From the NCBI GenBank assembly GCA_963834945.1, contig CAWIDT010000007.1, positions 186,001-250,000 on the forward strand: DNA of 64,000 nucleotides. The letters are read 5' to 3'. Every line of letters begins with the position of its first letter. Positions within the stretch are counted from its first letter, which is position 1. The notes under the pieces were generated by a model. That model was not told the origin of the DNA and ran no database searches. It was given only the letters and a program-made list of their open reading frames with translations. Both the position numbers and the translations under genes were made by a program. The stretch comes from R-RK-3 sp963834945. GTDB lineage: Bacteria; Pseudomonadota; Alphaproteobacteria; Rhizobiales; Rhodomicrobiaceae. Positions 26,691-35,371 of this stretch are shown here, in pieces.

Positions 26691-29120
26691 TTGGACAAGT
26701 CAGTTTTCGGTATTTCCCGCGTGGAGGGGCAATCCGCGCCTGTGCTGGCGGGGCATCCGCCGCTCGCGGCGTTCACGCAGCAGGGCTATCTGGTGGCCTT
26801 TCTTGCGGTCTTTGCGGGATGGGCGGTTCTCGCCATGCCCTGGCTGCTCGGGCGCGTGACCATCCCCTATGACGCAACGGCGCATTTTTATCCGCAGCTC
26901 CAGTTTCTGGCGCGGGCGCTGCATTCGGGCGAGTCGCCGTTCTGGACGCCGAATGTGTTTGCCGGCTCTCCGCAAATCGCCGATCCGCAATCGCTGATCT
27001 TCTCGCCGGCATTCTTCCTGGCTTATTTCAATCCGGCGCCAAGTCTGCGCGCGTTCGACACCTATGTGTTCGCCGTGATCCTGGCGGGCTGCTTCTCGGT
27101 GCTGATGCTGTTCCGGGATCGCGGCTGGCATCCGGCGGCGGCGGTGCTGGCGGCCTTCGGCTTCGGCTTCGGCGCTTCGGCGAATGCCCGCATTCAGCAT
27201 GTGGGCCAGATCCAGGGGCTGGTGTTCTTTATGATTGCCCTCTGGCTGATCGCGCGGGCGCTGGACCGCCGTTCTGCCCTTTATGGCGCGCTTGCCGGCG
27301 TCGCCACAGGGCTGATGATCGTCGAGGCCGGTCAGGTGCAGTTGCTTGGCTGTTATTTTCTGACCGGCTATGTCGTGTGCCACTGGCTGACGGGCGAGGA
27401 TGTACGCAGCCGCTTCGTGCAGTCGGTCATGCCCCTCGCGGCGGCGGCTGTCGTGACCGTCCTGCTGGCCGCTGTGCCGTTGCTCTTTACCTTTCTGTTC
27501 GGCAACGCCGCCAGCCGGGCGGAAATACCGTTCGAGCAGGTGCAACACGGTTCGCTGCATCCGGCCTCGTTTTTGACGGCCTTCATCGCGGATCTGTTCG
27601 GCGCGAATGACACCGCGGTGCCGTATTGGGGGCCGGGCTCGGGCCGATGGGTCGCCTATTCCGGGCTGCTGGCGCAGAATATGGGCCAGATTTATATCGG
27701 CATCCTGCCCATGCTGGCGTTGATCGCCTTCGGTCTGGTCAAGCGAAGGCTGTGGCGGCAGGAGATCCGTTTCTACAGCCTCGCACTTGGCTTCGGCATC
27801 GTCTATGCCCTGGGCGCCTACACGCCGTTTTTCCGGGTGCTGTATGAAATCATGCCCGGCGTGCAGCAATTCCGCCGTCCGTCCGACGCAACATTCTTCA
27901 TCGGCGCCTTCATGGCCATCGTCGGCGGCTATGGTCTGCATGCTTTCCTGACCGAGGAGGAGGATCCGGGCCATCGCCGCTATCTGTGGCTTGCGGGCAC
28001 TGTCGGCGCGGTCATGGCTCTCGCCTTCCTCGCCGGGGCGTCGGAGGGCAAGGTCGCGGTGACGGTCAAACCCGTTCTGATAGCGTGCCTGTTCGGTGCC
28101 GCGGGGTGCGCCGTTCTCATCGCCTTTGGCCGCATGCGCGCCGCGCCGCCCGTCGCCGCCGTTCTGCTGGCCGCCAGTTTCATGGTCGTGGACCTGGGCG
28201 TGAACAACAAGACCAATGAGTCGACCGGCCTCGCCTCACAAAGATATTCGGCGTTCCTGCCGAACAGCAACAACCGGACGGTGGCCTTTCTGCGCTCGAA
28301 GCTGATCCCCACGCCGACCGATCGCCGCGACCGGGTGGCGCTGCTGGGCATCGGCTTCGACTGGCCCAATGCAGGCCTGACGCACGGCTTCGATCATGTG
28401 TTCGGCTATAATCCCCTGCGGCTGCGGCAATTCGACGAGGCGCTCGGCGCGGGCGATACTGTTGCCGTGCCGGATCAGGTGCCGTTCAGTCCGCTGATGC
28501 CCTCCTACCGTTCGACGATGGCGGACATGCTGGGGCTTCGCTACATCGTCAGCCTGCTTCCGATCGAAAAAATCGACAAAAAGCTGTTGACGGGCGCTCT
28601 CACGCCGCTGGGCAGAACGCCGGACGGCTATCTTTACGAAAATCCGGGTGCGCTGCCGCGTGTGCTGTTCGCAACCAACTCGCGGCTGGTGGATTTCGCC
28701 ACGCTGGTCAAGACCGGCCGCTGGCCGACGAGCTTTGACCCGCGCAGCACGGTTTTGCTGGAGATGCCGCCGGTGCGCGCTCCGGGCTATAGGCCGGGCG
28801 CTGCGGTCTCAGGGCCTTCATCGGCACGTTTGGCGAGCTATCACAACACGCAGATCGATGTCGATGTGGATGCCGCGAAAGATGGGTTTCTCGTGCTGAA
28901 CGATGTCTGGCACCCCTGGTGGTTCGCTCAGGTCGACGGCAAGGAAACGGCCATTCTGCGCGCCAATGTGCTCTTCCGCGCCGTTCCGGTTCCTGCGGGT
29001 CACCACCATGTGCGCTTCACGTTCAGGCCGCTCGCGGGTGCGCTCATGGAATTGGGCATGCGATCCGAGACGCCAAGGAAGCTAACCAGATCGGCCGCCG
29101 CCGCGTGGCCAGCGCTCTAA
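26691..29120 (+). CDS. YfhO-like polytopic membrane protein
   Basis: 809 residues from TTG 26691 (GGAG seven bases upstream); a GTG at 26721 is an alternative. About a dozen transmembrane helices occupy the first ~510 residues. Before them is the YfhO/glycosyltransferase-C-like loop (IPYDATAHFYPQLQFLARAL) with acidic residues, and PNVFAGSPQIADPQSLIFSP. The C-terminal soluble part ends with the YfhO signature WHPWWFAQVDGKE ... NVLFRAVPVPAGHH. Relatives take part in glycosylation of envelope polymers. Its end overlaps the convergent ChbG/HpnK gene by 39 bases. Confidence 0.8.
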   Translation: MDKSVFGISRVEGQSAPVLAGHPPLAAFTQQGYLVAFLAVFAGWAVLAMPWLLGRVTIPYDATAHFYPQLQFLARALHSGESPFWTPNVFAGSPQIADPQSLIFSPAFFLAYFNPAPSLRAFDTYVFAVILAGCFSVLMLFRDRGWHPAAAVLAAFGFGFGASANARIQHVGQIQGLVFFMIALWLIARALDRRSALYGALAGVATGLMIVEAGQVQLLGCYFLTGYVVCHWLTGEDVRSRFVQSVMPLAAAAVVTVLLAAVPLLFTFLFGNAASRAEIPFEQVQHGSLHPASFLTAFIADLFGANDTAVPYWGPGSGRWVAYSGLLAQNMGQIYIGILPMLALIAFGLVKRRLWRQEIRFYSLALGFGIVYALGAYTPFFRVLYEIMPGVQQFRRPSDATFFIGAFMAIVGGYGLHAFLTEEEDPGHRRYLWLAGTVGAVMALAFLAGASEGKVAVTVKPVLIACLFGAAGCAVLIAFGRMRAAPPVAAVLLAASFMVVDLGVNNKTNESTGLASQRYSAFLPNSNNRTVAFLRSKLIPTPTDRRDRVALLGIGFDWPNAGLTHGFDHVFGYNPLRLRQFDEALGAGDTVAVPDQVPFSPLMPSYRSTMADMLGLRYIVSLLPIEKIDKKLLTGALTPLGRTPDGYLYENPGALPRVLFATNSRLVDFATLVKTGRWPTSFDPRSTVLLEMPPVRAPGYRPGAAVSGPSSARLASYHNTQIDVDVDAAKDGFLVLNDVWHPWWFAQVDGKETAILRANVLFRAVPVPAGHHHVRFTFRPLAGALMELGMRSETPRKLTRSAAAAWPAL

Positions 29121-29900
29121 GCTCACCGAGCGTTCGGCGCACAGATCGCGGAAGGCGTTGCTTGCCAGCCAGCCGAACTCGGCCTCACGGGCGGGCCGTA
29201 TGGGATCGCGGGGCCTGGCTGGGCCGGAAGCCGCCGCGACATGGCACATGGCCAGCGGTGCATCGCCGCGCATGCCGGCCAGCCATCCGCGCCAGAGAAT
29301 GGGGAGCTTTGCGTCCGGCGAAAAGCCGTAGACGCCGACGAAGTCGCTGTTGACCGGATGGCCGAACTCGCGCGCGAGTTTGGCGGTCCCCGCCGCGCCC
29401 AGCGCACCGATGGTCGCCGCTTTCGCTCCGCGCCAGCGCCGCGCCGTGCAAACGCGGATGCCGATCCTGGACGCCCCGGCACCATAACGGCGCCGCAGCG
29501 CATCGAAAAGCTGCGAGCGAATGCCCGGCAGTTGATGCACATGCTGATGGCCATCGACAAAATCCGGGGGTCGGCGAAGCGCGTGCTCGAACAGGTCGAG
29601 CTGCGTCTCGATCACATCGCTTATGGCGGGAATGTCCAGCCTCCCGGCATAAGACCGGGCAATGATGCCGGACAGGCCGGGCAGCGTCAGTCTCGACGCC
29701 GCGAATGCGCTGGTCAGATCCAGGTGAAGGCCGCAATCCGCCTTCTCCTGGCCGATCTGGCCGGCGGCTTTCGTCCAGCGCGGCGACAGCACCATGGCGC
29801 TTGCTGCCGTCACGATACCCTGGCCGATCAAGGTGAGGATGGCCCGGTCCACCCCTTCGTCCATCGCGTAGTCATCGGCATTGAGGATCAGCTGCCGCAT
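29082..29900 (-). CDS. ChbG/HpnK-family (YdjC-like) carbohydrate deacetylase
   Basis: 272 residues. Metal and catalytic residues are visible: the Asp pair in LILNADDYAMD, His in CGLHLDLT and DGHQHVHQLPGIR. The family removes N-acetyl groups from sugars (chitobiose, hopanoid headgroup glycosides). It follows gtrA by 9 bases on the same strand and forms an operon gtrB-gtrA-this gene, so its substrate is probably the glycan or lipid-linked sugar handled by GtrB. Confidence 0.85.
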   Translation of the reverse strand: MRQLILNADDYAMDEGVDRAILTLIGQGIVTAASAMVLSPRWTKAAGQIGQEKADCGLHLDLTSAFAASRLTLPGLSGIIARSYAGRLDIPAISDVIETQLDLFEHALRRPPDFVDGHQHVHQLPGIRSQLFDALRRRYGAGASRIGIRVCTARRWRGAKAATIGALGAAGTAKLAREFGHPVNSDFVGVYGFSPDAKLPILWRGWLAGMRGDAPLAMCHVAAASGPARPRDPIRPAREAEFGWLASNAFRDLCAERSVSLERWPRGGGRSG

Positions 29901-29909
29901 GTGCCGCCG

Positions 29910-30326
29910 CTATTTTCGCGGGCTTGCGAAAGCCCAGCGTTTCGAGGCCAGATAGGTGGCCGCCGCGACCAGCAGCAGCACGCAAAATAGGATGGGCAGA
30001 TAAAACCGCTCACCCAAGAGGCGCAAACCCGCCGCGAAGGCGGTTTGATTGAGGATGAAGGCCGAAACCGCCACGCAGAAGAACCGCAGCCGCGCCGCGC
30101 TGAGCGTCGCCGGGTCGGTCGGGAAGGTGAATTGGGAATGGCCGCCGAAGCTGACGAAGAACGCGACCGCGAACGCAGCGACGTTAGCGGTGAGCGCTGC
30201 CCAGGCGAATTTTTCCACCAGAATGGTGACGACAGTGAGATGCGTGGCCGCCGCCACGCAGCCGACGCAGAGAAAGGCGGTCAACTCCCGCCGCAACGGA
30301 TGGCTGCTCAGATAGGCGAGGCTCAT
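29910..30326 (-). CDS. gtrA: GtrA-family membrane protein
   Basis: 138 residues with four predicted helices and the family pattern (FLCVGCVAAATHLTVVTILV, NVAAFAVAFFVSFGGHSQFTF, AATYLASKRWAF). GtrA proteins are thought to move polyprenyl-linked sugars across the inner membrane, paired with a GtrB glycosyltransferase. The start overlaps the predicted gtrB stop by ATGA, supporting coupling. Confidence 0.9.
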   Translation of the reverse strand: MSLAYLSSHPLRRELTAFLCVGCVAAATHLTVVTILVEKFAWAALTANVAAFAVAFFVSFGGHSQFTFPTDPATLSAARLRFFCVAVSAFILNQTAFAAGLRLLGERFYLPILFCVLLLVAAATYLASKRWAFASPRK

Positions 30327-31313
30327 CGTCCCAGCGCCGCCGGTTCCGGCGGCACGAGCGACACCGAGGCGGCCGGAACGGCGCTGTCCTCGGCGATGAT
30401 ATAGAGCGGGCGCTGCTTCAGCTCTTCATACATGCCGGCAATATATTCCGCGATGAAGCCAAGCGCCAGGAGTTGCAGGCCCGAAAAGAATGTCATGCCC
30501 ACAGCCAAGCGTGGCCCAGCCCGGCAGTTGATTGCCGACCAGGAAATATTCCAGCAGCAGATAGATGCCGAACAGGAACGACGACGCCGATATGCAGAAT
30601 CCCAGGATCGACACCACCCGCAAGGGCGCGATGGTGAAGGCGGTCACGCCGGTCAATCCGAGACTGAAGAGCTGTAGCCATCCATATTTGCTGCTGCCGC
30701 CCGCGCGCGGCGCGGCGGTAAAGGGGATCATCGCCGTGCGGAACCCCACCCAGGCATAAAGCCCCTTCATGAAGCGCTTGCGCTCGGGCATGGCGTTGAT
30801 CGCGTCGACCACATTGCGGCTGAGCAGCCGGAAATCCCCGGCATCGGGCGGAATGACGATGGAGCTGCCGGCCTGCATCAGCCGGTAATAGATGCGCTTG
30901 GCGACGCGCTTGGGCAGGCTTTCACGCCGGCCGGTCTGTACGCCGCAGATCAGCTCATAGCCTTCGCGCCATTTTTCAAGGAACGTCGCGAGCAGGGCAG
31001 GGGGGTGCTGGCCGTCCGAATCCATCAGAATGACAGCGTCGCCCCGCGCCGCGCTCAGGCCAGCCGACAGCGCCGCTTCCTTGCCGAAATTGCGCGAGAA
31101 GCGCAGATAGCGCAGCATCGGCCAGCGGCCTTTGAGAAACAGCATCGAATTGCGGGTGCCGTCCGTGCTGCCATCGTCGACGATGATGATCTCGATGGTT
31201 TCGTTCTTGAGCGCATCGGCAATGGCGGGGATAAGCCATTGTAGCGCCTCGCTTTCGTTGAAAGCCGGCAGCACCACCGAGATCAGGGAGAAATGGGACG
31301 GATTACCAACCAT
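30323..31313 (-). CDS. gtrB: GtrB-type polyprenyl-phosphate glycosyltransferase (GT2), frameshift near C-terminus
   Basis: The start is placed at the ATG before VGNPSHFSLISVVLPAFNES. Signature elements: IIIVDDGSTDGTRN, VILMDSDGQHPPALL (DxD-like) and RLLSRNVVDAINAMPERKRF. Two C-terminal helices follow. The reading frame leaves the family pattern at PGWATL. Dropping one A of the AA at 30507-30508 restores AVGMTFFSGLQLLALGFIAE and runs to a stop at 30323 that overlaps gtrA. It transfers a sugar from a nucleotide donor to undecaprenyl phosphate in characterised relatives. An extra base or sequencing error would explain the break. Confidence 0.82.
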
Positions 31314-31612
31314 CGGAAGAGCCACTCGAACCTCATACCGCCGGACAGACGGGCGGCTCGGCAACGCGAAATGCTGCCCGGTGACCAATCCGCGGGCAAA
31401 TCTGTAACAAATCATACCGAGCCAAGGTGAACGCGACGTGAAGCGCCGGCCCGGCCGTGTTGGCGGACTTGTGGCGAACACCTATAGGCGGAAATTGTTG
31501 CAATGTTGGCAAGGGCCGCCGCGCCCAGGCGCCAAGCATTTCGCCATTGCATTTGATGGCGTTTGCGCCATCCTGCTCACCATCCCGCAGATCGGCCCTT
31601 CGGAGAGCCAGA

Positions 31613-32314
31613 ATGACGTCCCAATCCGCGCAATACGCTTTCGCTCCGCCCGCCATCCCCGCCTTGCCAGTCGAGGGGAAGGACGCGCTATTCCCAATCC
31701 ACCGCATCTATTGCGTCGGGCGCAACTATGCCGATCATGCGATCGAAATGGGGCACGATCCCTCCCGCGAGGCACCGTTCTTCTTCCAGAAGAACCCGGA
31801 TTGCGTGCTGCCGCCCGGCTCCGACTTTCCCTATCCGCCCGCAACGCGCGACGTGCATTTCGAGATGGAGTTGGTGGTGGGGCTTAGCGGCGGGGGCGCC
31901 GATATTCCGGTGGAGCGCGCGCTCGACCTGGTCTTCGGCTATGCAGCCGGCATCGACATGACCCGCCGCGATCTGCAAGGCGAGGCGAAGAAGGCGGGCC
32001 GCCCCTGGGAAATCGCCAAGGCCTTCGAGGCGTCGGCGCCTTGTTCGGCGATCGTGCCGGCCAGCGGGATCGGGCATCCGGTATCTGGGCGGATCTGGCT
32101 GGCGGTCAACGGCGTGGTCCGGCAGGATGGCGACCTCGCCCAGATGATCTGGAAGGTGCCCGAGGTGATCGCCTATCTCTCCGGGCTGTTCACGCTGCGG
32201 CCCGGCGATCTGATCTTCACCGGAACGCCTGCCGGCGTGAGCGCCGTTGCGCGCGGCGACCGGCTGCATGGCGGGGTCGAAGGCATCGGCGACCTCGAAC
32301 TCAGCGTCATCTGA
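31613..32314 (+). CDS. Fumarylacetoacetate hydrolase-family protein, fumarylpyruvate hydrolase-like
   Basis: 233 residues from ATG 31613 (GGAG upstream). Conserved IYCVGRNYADHAIEMGHDPS, the metal-binding FEMELVVGL, RDLQGEAKKAGRPWEIAKAF and LRPGDLIFTGTPAGV are all present. The short form with FFFQKNPDCVL resembles fumarylpyruvate hydrolase (gentisate/salicylate breakdown) and FAHD1-type enzymes. No aromatic degradation genes lie nearby, so an oxaloacetate- or acylpyruvate-hydrolase housekeeping role is also possible. Confidence 0.85.
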   Translation: MTSQSAQYAFAPPAIPALPVEGKDALFPIHRIYCVGRNYADHAIEMGHDPSREAPFFFQKNPDCVLPPGSDFPYPPATRDVHFEMELVVGLSGGGADIPVERALDLVFGYAAGIDMTRRDLQGEAKKAGRPWEIAKAFEASAPCSAIVPASGIGHPVSGRIWLAVNGVVRQDGDLAQMIWKVPEVIAYLSGLFTLRPGDLIFTGTPAGVSAVARGDRLHGGVEGIGDLELSVI

Positions 32315-32434
32315 GCCGGTCCGCCCCTATCGTCATCCGAGCAATCCGCTTATGAGGTGTGTTTAGTATAGTTCTGTCATCCCCGCCGTCGCTCATACCG
32401 CGATATGGGGCTCCAACGGCGGTCTTGGATCACC

Positions 32435-32455
32435 CCCTCTCCCGTGGGGAGAGGG
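32435..32455. repeat. Palindromic repeat CCCTCTCCC/GGGAGAGGG
   Basis: Perfect 9-bp stem with a GTG loop. A related hairpin (CCTCTCCC/GGGAGAGG) lies at 33625-33672 on the other side of the IS110 transposase, so the element may have inserted in or between copies of this common repeat. Confidence 0.5.
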
Positions 32456-32479
32456 CCGGGCAAGCATCTGTGTTCGGAG

Positions 32480-33448
32480 TTAAGCATGGATCGGTTTCCA
32501 GAGGCGATCCTGCTTGATGAGGGTGTTGGCGAGCACGGCGAGCTTTCTTGCGACGGCGACGAGGGCGACCTTGGCGCGTTTTCCTTGGGCGGTGAGGTGA
32601 AGGTAGAAAGCTTTCATGCCAGGATCGCAGCGGACTTCGGCGAGGGCGGCGAGGTACAGGGCGCGTCTTGGGGCCGACCTGCCGCCGCCGATCGAACGCA
32701 GGCCTTGACGCTGTCCGGAATCGTTGGCGATGGGGGCGAGGCCCGCGAGCATGGCGATTTACTTTGCGTTGCAGTCGCCGAGTTCAGCGAGCATGGCAAC
32801 CAAGGTGGCCGTGACGACGGGACCAAAGCCTGGGATGGACAGCAAGATCTGCCGGCGGCGCAAAAGCGCGGGCTCGGCGGCGATGATGCGCTGGATCTCG
32901 GCTTCGAGCTTGGCGACGTCGCTATCGATCTGGGCCTTTCGGCGCTTGAGCAGCCGTATTGGCAACGGGTGATTGCTGGCGCCGATCTGGTTGGCGATCC
33001 CGGTTCCTTGGGCGATGGCGGCGGCGCGCGCAGCCACGAGTTCCTTCAAGGTTTCAATGATTTCGGGAGGCGGCGAGGCGGCGTCCGGCTTAATCGCCAT
33101 CGCGTAGACAGCCAGCACGCGGGCGTCGATGCGATCGGTCTTGGCGGCCTGGCCTATCGATTTGGCGAATTGCCGTGTGCGGTAGGGATCGGTGACGGCA
33201 ACCTTGAAGCCGCCGGCGTGCAACGCGAGATGCAGTTGCCGATGCCACTTGCCGGTGGCTTCGAGCGCGATCAGCACCGCCCGTTTGCCCAGACGGCGCG
33301 CCAGCAGCTGGTGGCCCGGGCCGCTGTTGGCCACGCGCCAGCTTTCTTCCGAGGGCAGGATATGGACGTCGAGCCAGCTTTTGCTCACATCGATTCCCAC
33401 GTACAGTTCACCCACGGCTTTGCGTTCGGACACATCCTTGCCTTGCAT
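32480..33448 (-). pseudogene. IS110-family transposase with an in-frame TAA
   Basis: The N-terminal DEDD/RuvC-like half reads VGIDVSKSWLDVHIL, VLIALEATGKWHRQL and KTDRIDARVLAVYA. The C-terminal half has the Tnp20-type segment (LSIPGFGPVVTATLVAML ... MLAGLAPIANDSGQRQGLRS) with the conserved Ser. A TAA at 32759-32761 interrupts the frame at CNAK-stop-IAMLAG, where relatives have a Gln or Lys. The frame on both sides is the same, so one base change (e.g. CAA to TAA) is enough. The start is one of several ATGs near 33448-33466. Confidence 0.85.
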
Positions 33449-33466
33449 GCGGGACTTGCTCCCCAT

Positions 33467-33615
33467 CATCTGTTCAGGACAAAAGCCGAGGACGGACGGA
33501 CCAAGCTCACCCGCGGTGCCTCGCACCCAAGGGGCAACGGTCCCGTTCGCCCGACCAGTCTCGACTGAGTCGGCATTTCGAAACATGCAAGGGTGTGTAG
33601 AGCCTCGATGGAAGC
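33467..33615 (-). ncRNA. Candidate IS110 bridge-RNA region
   Basis: IS110-family elements encode a structured non-coding RNA next to the transposase that pairs with donor and target DNA. The ~150 bases upstream of this transposase (minus strand) hold no gene and contain arms that can pair (GACTCAGTCGAGACTGGTC, and GGTGCGAGGCACC around 33525). Placement is by analogy only; boundaries and loops are not determined. Confidence 0.3.
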
Positions 33616-33624
33616 CGTTGACTC

Positions 33625-33672
33625 CCCTCACCCGGCGCTTGCAGCGCCGACCTCTCCCCGTGGGAGAGGTGA
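33625..33672. repeat. Palindromic repeat pair, GGCGCTTGCAGCGCC and CCTCTCCC/GGGAGAGG
   Basis: Two adjacent hairpins of a type often scattered through Hyphomicrobiales genomes, next to the upstream end of the IS110 transposase region. Confidence 0.5.
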
Positions 33673-33965
33673 AAGCCAGGCACCTATGTTAGCGCGTACG
33701 CGCCTATCGTGAGGAAATGCTTTGCTGATCGTGCCCCAGACTGCCGGAACTGAGCAGCGACGGCTGTCGCTTCATCGGATATGACGAGCATTTTCACGGC
33801 GGCGGGCTTATATCGAGACATATGCTGGAGCACGGGATGGCTGCTGACGCAATGCAGCGATCGATCGAGCGGGCCCAATCTGATCGACGCACATCAGCTC
33901 GGCGAGTCCGAGCACCGGCCGGGCGTTCACCGGATTGCCAGTGATATTGAAACGAAAGATTGAGA
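33673..33965. other. No gene supported
   Basis: 293 bases between the IS110 region and cbpA. Short frames on both strands (e.g. 33684-33878 minus) have no motif I recognise. The cbpA promoter probably lies here. Confidence 0.35.
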
Positions 33966-34889
33966 ATGGCAGATCCCTATGACGTTCTTGGCGTGGCGCG
34001 GGACGCCTCGCAAGCCGACATCCGTAAAACCTATCGGCGCCTCGCCAAAAAATACCACCCCGATCTCAATCCAGGCGATGCGAGCGCCGAAAAGCGCTTC
34101 AAGGAGCTATCCGGCGCGAATTCGATCATCGGCGACGAGGACAAGCGGGCGCGCTTCGACAAAGGCGAAATCGACGAGACCGGCGCCGAACGGCCCGAGC
34201 AGCAATTCTATCGCTATCAAGCCGAGCGCGAGCCGGGTTTCAAATATTACCGGCAGACGGAATCCGGTGGAGCGGAGGATTTCGGCGACATCTTCGCCGA
34301 CCTTTTCGGCGCGCGCGGCGCGGGCGGGCAAGCAGGTTTTCGCGCGCGCGGTGCGGACATCCAATATACGCTTCCGGTCGATTTCCTCGAAGCGGTGAAC
34401 GGGGCAAAAAAATCCGTCACGATGCCCGATGGCAAGAGGCTCTCCATCACCATCCCGGCCGGATTAAAGGACGGGCAGACGCTGCGCCTGCGCGGCGAGG
34501 GCCGGTCCGGCGTCGGCGGCGGCGAAAACGGCGACGCATTGGTCACGGTCCATGTCGGCGAACATACCGTCTTTACCCGCGACGGCGATGTGATCCGGTC
34601 AGCCCTGCCGATCACCCTCAATGAGGCCTTGTCCGGCGCCAAGGTGCGTGTCCAGACGGTGTCCGGGACGGTGAATGTCACGGTCCCAAAGCGCTCCAAT
34701 ACCGGCGACATCCTGCGTCTGCGCGGCAAGGGGGTGACGAACCGCGCCACCGGCAAGCGCGGCGACCATTTTGTCGAGCTGCGCGTTATGCTGCCGAAAT
34801 CCGGGAGCGACGAATTGGCAAGCCTCGTTGCGGATTGGGAGCGCGAGCATCCGTATGATCCGCGTGTAGGCAAGGAGACCGTGTCATGA
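33966..34889 (+). CDS. cbpA: DnaJ-class co-chaperone, CbpA type
   Basis: 307 residues from ATG 33966. The J domain at 1-70 has the HPD motif at 31-33 (KKYHPDLNPGD). A G/F-like linker with DFGDIFADLFG follows, then two C-terminal beta-sandwich domains (IPAGLKDGQTLRLRGEG, VPKRSNTGDILRLRGKG). There is no Cys-rich zinc domain, which separates it from DnaJ. It stimulates DnaK and binds unfolded clients. Its stop overlaps the start of cbpM (ATGA). One oddity is LSGANSIIGDEDKRARFD where most J domains have AYEVLSDPEKR. Confidence 0.92.
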   Translation: MADPYDVLGVARDASQADIRKTYRRLAKKYHPDLNPGDASAEKRFKELSGANSIIGDEDKRARFDKGEIDETGAERPEQQFYRYQAEREPGFKYYRQTESGGAEDFGDIFADLFGARGAGGQAGFRARGADIQYTLPVDFLEAVNGAKKSVTMPDGKRLSITIPAGLKDGQTLRLRGEGRSGVGGGENGDALVTVHVGEHTVFTRDGDVIRSALPITLNEALSGAKVRVQTVSGTVNVTVPKRSNTGDILRLRGKGVTNRATGKRGDHFVELRVMLPKSGSDELASLVADWEREHPYDPRVGKETVS

Positions 34890-35218
34890 TCGGAGAGGCT
34901 GAACTTTGCGCGATGTTCAAGGTGCTTGATACCGACACGCTGCGCGAGTGGCTGGCGGCCGGGCTGGTGCGCGGCGCGGGGGCCGGTCCGGTAAGGTTCG
35001 ATGAGGCCGATGTCGCACGGGTCCGGCTCATCTGCGAATTGCGCTACGACCTTGACGTCGAGGAGACGAGCCTGCCGCTCGTGCTGTCGCTGGTGGATCA
35101 GCTTTATGATCTGCGCCGCTCGATGCGGGCCATCGCCGTGGCGGTTTCCGAGCAACCGGGCGAGGTGCGGGTGCAAATCAGCGCGCGCGCCCGACGTCAC
35201 CTCAGACCGGCGGAGTGA
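34886..35218 (+). CDS. cbpM: Chaperone modulator CbpM (MerR-like)
   Basis: 110 residues, translationally coupled to cbpA. The N-terminal winged-helix-like part (LREWLAAGLVRGAGAGPVRF, DVARVRLICELRYDLDVEE) is followed by a helix (LPLVLSLVDQLYDLRRSMRA). CbpM binds the J domain of CbpA and inhibits it. The tail is short and basic. Confidence 0.88.
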   Translation: MIGEAELCAMFKVLDTDTLREWLAAGLVRGAGAGPVRFDEADVARVRLICELRYDLDVEETSLPLVLSLVDQLYDLRRSMRAIAVAVSEQPGEVRVQISARARRHLRPAE

Positions 35219-35289
35219 ACACAGCACCACGGCGCGTTCCTACGCCGCTTCCATTTTAGCAGACCTACGGCGGCAGCTAAGGCCCGATC

Positions 35290-35368
35290 GGTTTAGATGC
35301 GTGGCCGTGGAATTTTCTGTCACCCCGGACGACGCGAAGCGGAGATCCGGGGCCTAATCCCAACCGCT
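35290..35368. repeat. Interspersed repeat, CCCCGGACGACGCG type
   Basis: Counterpart of 15766-15850: CACCCCGGACGACGCGAAGC, then GGAGATCCGGGGCCTAATCC. It sits next to the left end of a degenerate IS630. Confidence 0.55.
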
Positions 35369-35371
35369 TTA

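Noticed and set aside
26700..27974. Minus-strand open frame (424 codons) inside the YfhO-like gene
   Set aside because: Arg/His/Gln-rich shadow of a membrane-protein gene, no motif.
33684..33878. Short minus-strand open frame between IS110 and cbpA
   Set aside because: Its second half looks protein-like, but there is no start signal or family; not enough to call a gene.
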